From: Deltaproteobacteria bacterium
GTDB lineage: Bacteria > Myxococcota_A > Polyangia > Nannocystales > Nannocystaceae
NCBI GenBank assembly: GCA_016709225.1
Contig: JADJEE010000012.1
Location: 2,585,501 to 2,649,500, forward strand
Direction of reading: 5' to 3'
DNA length: 64,000 bases
The translations under genes were made by a program, and so were the position numbers. Below are positions 61,535 through 64,000 of the stretch, piece after piece; the stretch's first letter is position 1; each line of letters opens with the position of its first letter. The notes below the pieces were generated by a model. The model saw only the letters and a list, made by a program, of their open reading frames with translations, did no database searches and was not told the origin of the DNA.

Positions 61535-62096
61535 GATCCCGCTCCGGGTCTTGCAGGTGGGACACGGCCGCCTCGGCACGCTGCAGCAGCTTGCACACGT
61601 AGCTCTTACCGTAGCCCAGCACCGCGGCGATCTCGGGCTGCGACATGCCGTCGACGTGGCGCATCCAGAAGCACAGCCGCTGCGCGTCGGGCAGGCGGTT
61701 CACGGCATCGAACAGCTCGCCGAGCTCGCCATGAACCACGCGCGCGCGCTCGGGATCCTCGGCGCTGCGCGGCGGCGTCGCCAACATCCACCGCAGCCAT
61801 GGCGAGTCGAGCCAACGCTCGCGACGCAGGCGATTGAGGCATCGGCTGGTGGTCGCGCGCACGATCCAGCCACGTGGACTCTCCATCTGCGCGATGCGTT
61901 CGGCGTGGCGATGGACCTCGAGGAAGACGTCGTGCACGAGGTCCTCGGCCCACTGGCGATCGCCGCGGCCGTACCGCAGCGCGAGCTTGAACGACAGCGC
62001 GGCGTGTTCGCGGTAGAGCCCTGCCACGATCGCTTCGTGGCTGGCCGGGGGGGCCTGCGCGTCGGCGGCTCTGCGGGTCTGGCTCACGACGTACAT
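61527..62096 (-). CDS. ECF sigma factor, first gene of the FecR operon
   Basis: 189 residues from ATG 62096; a GTG at 62153 in frame is possible. Neither has a strong ribosome binding site. Region 2: EDLVHDVFLEVHRHAER, PRGWIVRATTSRCLNRLRRER; region 4: LPDAQRLCFWMRHVDGMSQPEIAAVL, YVCKLLQRAEAAV. It is followed by FecR, an outer-membrane-like protein and a lipoprotein, all overlapping. Confidence 0.88.
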   Translation of the reverse strand: MYVVSQTRRAADAQAPPASHEAIVAGLYREHAALSFKLALRYGRGDRQWAEDLVHDVFLEVHRHAERIAQMESPRGWIVRATTSRCLNRLRRERWLDSPWLRWMLATPPRSAEDPERARVVHGELGELFDAVNRLPDAQRLCFWMRHVDGMSQPEIAAVLGYGKSYVCKLLQRAEAAVSHLQDPERDHG

Positions 62097-62260
62097 GCGG
62101 ATCCGAGCGCGGTCCGCTGTCCAGCCAACGAGGACCGCCCGAGTTTCCTTCACCCCGGAGAAAAAAGCCGAACCGGCGGCGAGCCGCGCCGTGGCAGCCC
62201 AGGAAACGTAGCGGCACGAACCGACCGGCGGCGCCAGACCCCCTACGCTGGCGCTCGACG

Positions 62261-62800
62261 ATGCACTGGCCTGCTCCGCAGTCGATGGACCCCCGCAATG
62301 CGCGCAACACGGCTGGGGGCCCGCGACACCCGCGATGGCTCCGCCTCGGCGTGCTCGGGATGCTGCTCGGTTGTGGCAGCGACCCAGCCGATGGCCCGAC
62401 CCCGCGGCTCGGCGAAGCCTGCGAGCAGGACAAGACCACCCGCTGCGGCATCGATGGCGGCACCGATGCCGAGCTCGACACCGTGCTGTCGTGCGAGAAC
62501 GGCAAGTGGACGCAGGCAGTGGCCTGCGGTGACGGCGAGCACTGTGCCGAGGACCCCTCGCGCGACGCGGTGTCGTGCACCGACATCAACGATCTGCACG
62601 TCTACGCGCTGCTGCACGGCCCGTGCGAGGTCGCGGGCGCGCAGGCGTGTTCGTACGATCGCGACTTCTCGCTGCTGTGCGAGGGCGGCGAGTGGCAGCT
62701 CGAGACCAACTGCAGCACCAACGTGCAGGCCTGCTCGCTGGTCGATGCGGGCGACGATCCCAGCTGCAGCGACGACGACGGCTGCATCGTCTGCCGCTGA
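62261..62800 (+). CDS. Small Cys-rich lipoprotein
   Basis: 179 residues from ATG 62261; ATG 62285 is possible. Lipobox GMLLGC after an unusually long basic leader. Mature part has about 14 Cys (CEQDKTTRC, ACGDGEHC, ACSYD and others), Asp-rich. No family recognised. It converges on the TPR gene with 13 bases between stops. Confidence 0.7.
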   Translation: MHWPAPQSMDPRNARNTAGGPRHPRWLRLGVLGMLLGCGSDPADGPTPRLGEACEQDKTTRCGIDGGTDAELDTVLSCENGKWTQAVACGDGEHCAEDPSRDAVSCTDINDLHVYALLHGPCEVAGAQACSYDRDFSLLCEGGEWQLETNCSTNVQACSLVDAGDDPSCSDDDGCIVCR

Positions 62801-62813
62801 CGCGGGTGCACCG

Positions 62814-64000
62814 TCAGCGCGCCGCGAGCCATGCGTCGATGCGCGCGAGCTCGTGGTCGTAGCGGCCGCCGATGCTGCGATAGCTCGCGGCGGCTTCGCG
62901 GGCGAGCGCGAGCGCCCGCGGGCGATCGTCGGCGACCACGGCCTGGGCGAGCCCGAAGCGAGCGGCGGCGACGATGGTCGCGTCGCAGCTGCGACGCTCG
63001 CAGCCCGCGACGACCTCCTCGAGCGCCGCGGCGGCCTCGCCGACGTGGCCCTGGGCCAGCAGATCGAGACCAACGTTGGTGCGCGGGTAGCTGGCATACG
63101 GGTGCTCGGGATCGAGGTCACGCCAGATCGCCAACGCTTCGCGGTGAACGGTCAGCGCCTCGTCGACGCGCCCGTGGTCGCGGTAGACCTCGCCGAGGTT
63201 GTTGAGGCTGAGCGCGAGATCGGGGTGTCGCGCGCCCAGCCGCGCGCGCTTGAGTTCGATCGAGGCCTCCAACGCCGCCTCGGCCTCCGCCAGGCGACCG
63301 AGCCGGAAGCGCACCGGGCCGAGGTTGGTCAGCGCGGTCGCATACGACGGGTGTCGCTCGCCCACCGAGTCGCGCAGCAGCTCGCTGGCGCGCAGCAGGT
63401 AGGTCTCGGCGACCGCATAGCGGCCCTGGTCGTAGGCGGCACTGCCGAGGTTGATGAGCACGGCCGCGACCGTGGGGTGGCCGGCGCCCAGCAGCTCGAC
63501 GAGCACGTCGACGCCGCGTGCGATCGCAGTCTCCGACTCGAGCAGCCGGTTCTGCCGCGCGTAGACGTTGCCGAGGTTGTTGTATGCGCTCGCGAGCTCC
63601 TGGCGTTCGCCGGAGTCGCGCGTGTCGGCGAGCATGTCGACCACGCCGAGGTAGGTGCGCTCGGCGTCGGCGTACGCGCCCGCACGGAACTGCACCGCGC
63701 CGAGGTTGTTGTGCAGCAACGCCAGCTCGCGGGCCGTGGGTGAGACCCGCTGCGTCGTGGCCCACGCGTGGCGCGACCACGCTTCGGCATCGTCGACGCG
63801 CGCGAGGTGGTAGCCGACCAGGCCGACCAGACGCGTCATGGCCGCGAGCGCGGTGCGGTCCTCGCCGTGGGCGATCGCCAACCACGCCGCGTCGCCGAGC
63901 GCTTGCTCTGCCGCGGCGTGCTCGCCCAGCATCTCGAGCACGCTGCCCTGCGCGAGCGTGGCCTCGGCGATGAGCGGCGCGAAGCCGGTCGCGCGGGCGC
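62814..64000 (-). CDS. TPR-repeat protein, 5' end outside the window
   Basis: At least 395 residues; the frame stays open to the right edge of the window, so the start is not seen. It is a run of TPR units of the class common in Myxococcota kinases (SAYNNLGNVYARQNRLLESETAI, LINLGSAAYDQGRYAVAETYL, SLNNLGEVYRDHGRVDEALTV). A kinase domain is probable upstream but cannot be proved here. Possible other identity: a stand-alone scaffold. Confidence 0.75.
   Translation of the reverse strand, partial: ARATGFAPLIAEATLAQGSVLEMLGEHAAAEQALGDAAWLAIAHGEDRTALAAMTRLVGLVGYHLARVDDAEAWSRHAWATTQRVSPTARELALLHNNLGAVQFRAGAYADAERTYLGVVDMLADTRDSGERQELASAYNNLGNVYARQNRLLESETAIARGVDVLVELLGAGHPTVAAVLINLGSAAYDQGRYAVAETYLLRASELLRDSVGERHPSYATALTNLGPVRFRLGRLAEAEAALEASIELKRARLGARHPDLALSLNNLGEVYRDHGRVDEALTVHREALAIWRDLDPEHPYASYPRTNVGLDLLAQGHVGEAAAALEEVVAGCERRSCDATIVAAARFGLAQAVVADDRPRALALAREAAASYRSIGGRYDHELARIDAWLAAR

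Overview
The window is a contiguous stretch of very GC-rich chromosomal DNA carrying about 51 protein-coding genes. I see no rRNA, tRNA, CRISPR array, insertion sequence or prophage. The gene content points to a member of the Myxococcota, most like the Nannocystales/Polyangiales branch (inference from content, not a placement). The reasons are: Ser/Thr protein kinases fused to TPR or peptidase-like regions, many lipoproteins with a Ser/Thr/Gly/Asp-rich spacer behind the lipidated Cys, RCC1-type and DUF4215-type secreted proteins, a sigma-54 enhancer-binding protein, several ECF sigma modules and a bactofilin.

Layout. 1-1046: the 3' end of a YwqJ-type deaminase toxin and a close downstream gene that is probably its immunity gene. 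1154-7558: a YceI-like lipoprotein, then a sulfur locus made of a Blh-type persulfide dioxygenase, a TauE/SafE exporter, a sigma-54 activator and a rhodanese, with sigma-54 promoter matches and a shared upstream motif. 7578-12419: a Tat-exported beta-lactamase-fold protein with Asp-box repeats, and a thiolase/LeuA-like two-gene operon. 12603-19307: an outer-membrane-like protein, a kinase fused to an M16-like region with no zinc motif, a LolB-like lipoprotein and a ComEA-like helix-hairpin-helix protein. 19509-25979: a Cys-rich lipoprotein, a protein with a three-residue Cys periodicity, ProC, a small membrane protein coupled to a TonB-dependent receptor, and an ECF sigma factor overlapping an anti-sigma-like protein that carries a heme c motif.

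26115-32087: the most unusual module, a 1500-residue protein that combines a DNase I-like (EEP) fold, an OTU-type cysteine peptidase and a third conserved domain. It is followed 3 nt away by a LysM/peptidoglycan-binding adaptor of the kind found near contractile-injection effectors, with a small divergent gene beside them. 32088-39352: RCC1 protein, CubicO-type lipoprotein, other lipoproteins, an alpha/beta hydrolase, and a GlxA-like regulator divergent from an ABM-domain protein with a palindrome between them. 39390-44320: a MepA-type murein endopeptidase divergent from a bactofilin, then an active-looking M16 peptidase. 44557-52986: small membrane protein, RCC1 lipoprotein, a cytochrome P450 behind a 26-bp perfect palindrome, an FG-GAP-like lipoprotein, a TPR membrane protein with a TetR regulator, CBS-pair protein. 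53063-64000: a TPR kinase translationally coupled to a phosphodiester glycosidase, a four-gene overlapping ECF/FecR operon, a lipoprotein and a TPR protein running off the window.

Most genes on one strand are tightly packed. Several stop/start overlaps (GTGA or ATGA at 3793, 22264, 54559 and 59265) indicate translational coupling. No gap between genes exceeds 300 bases; the longest run from about 200 to 240 bases.
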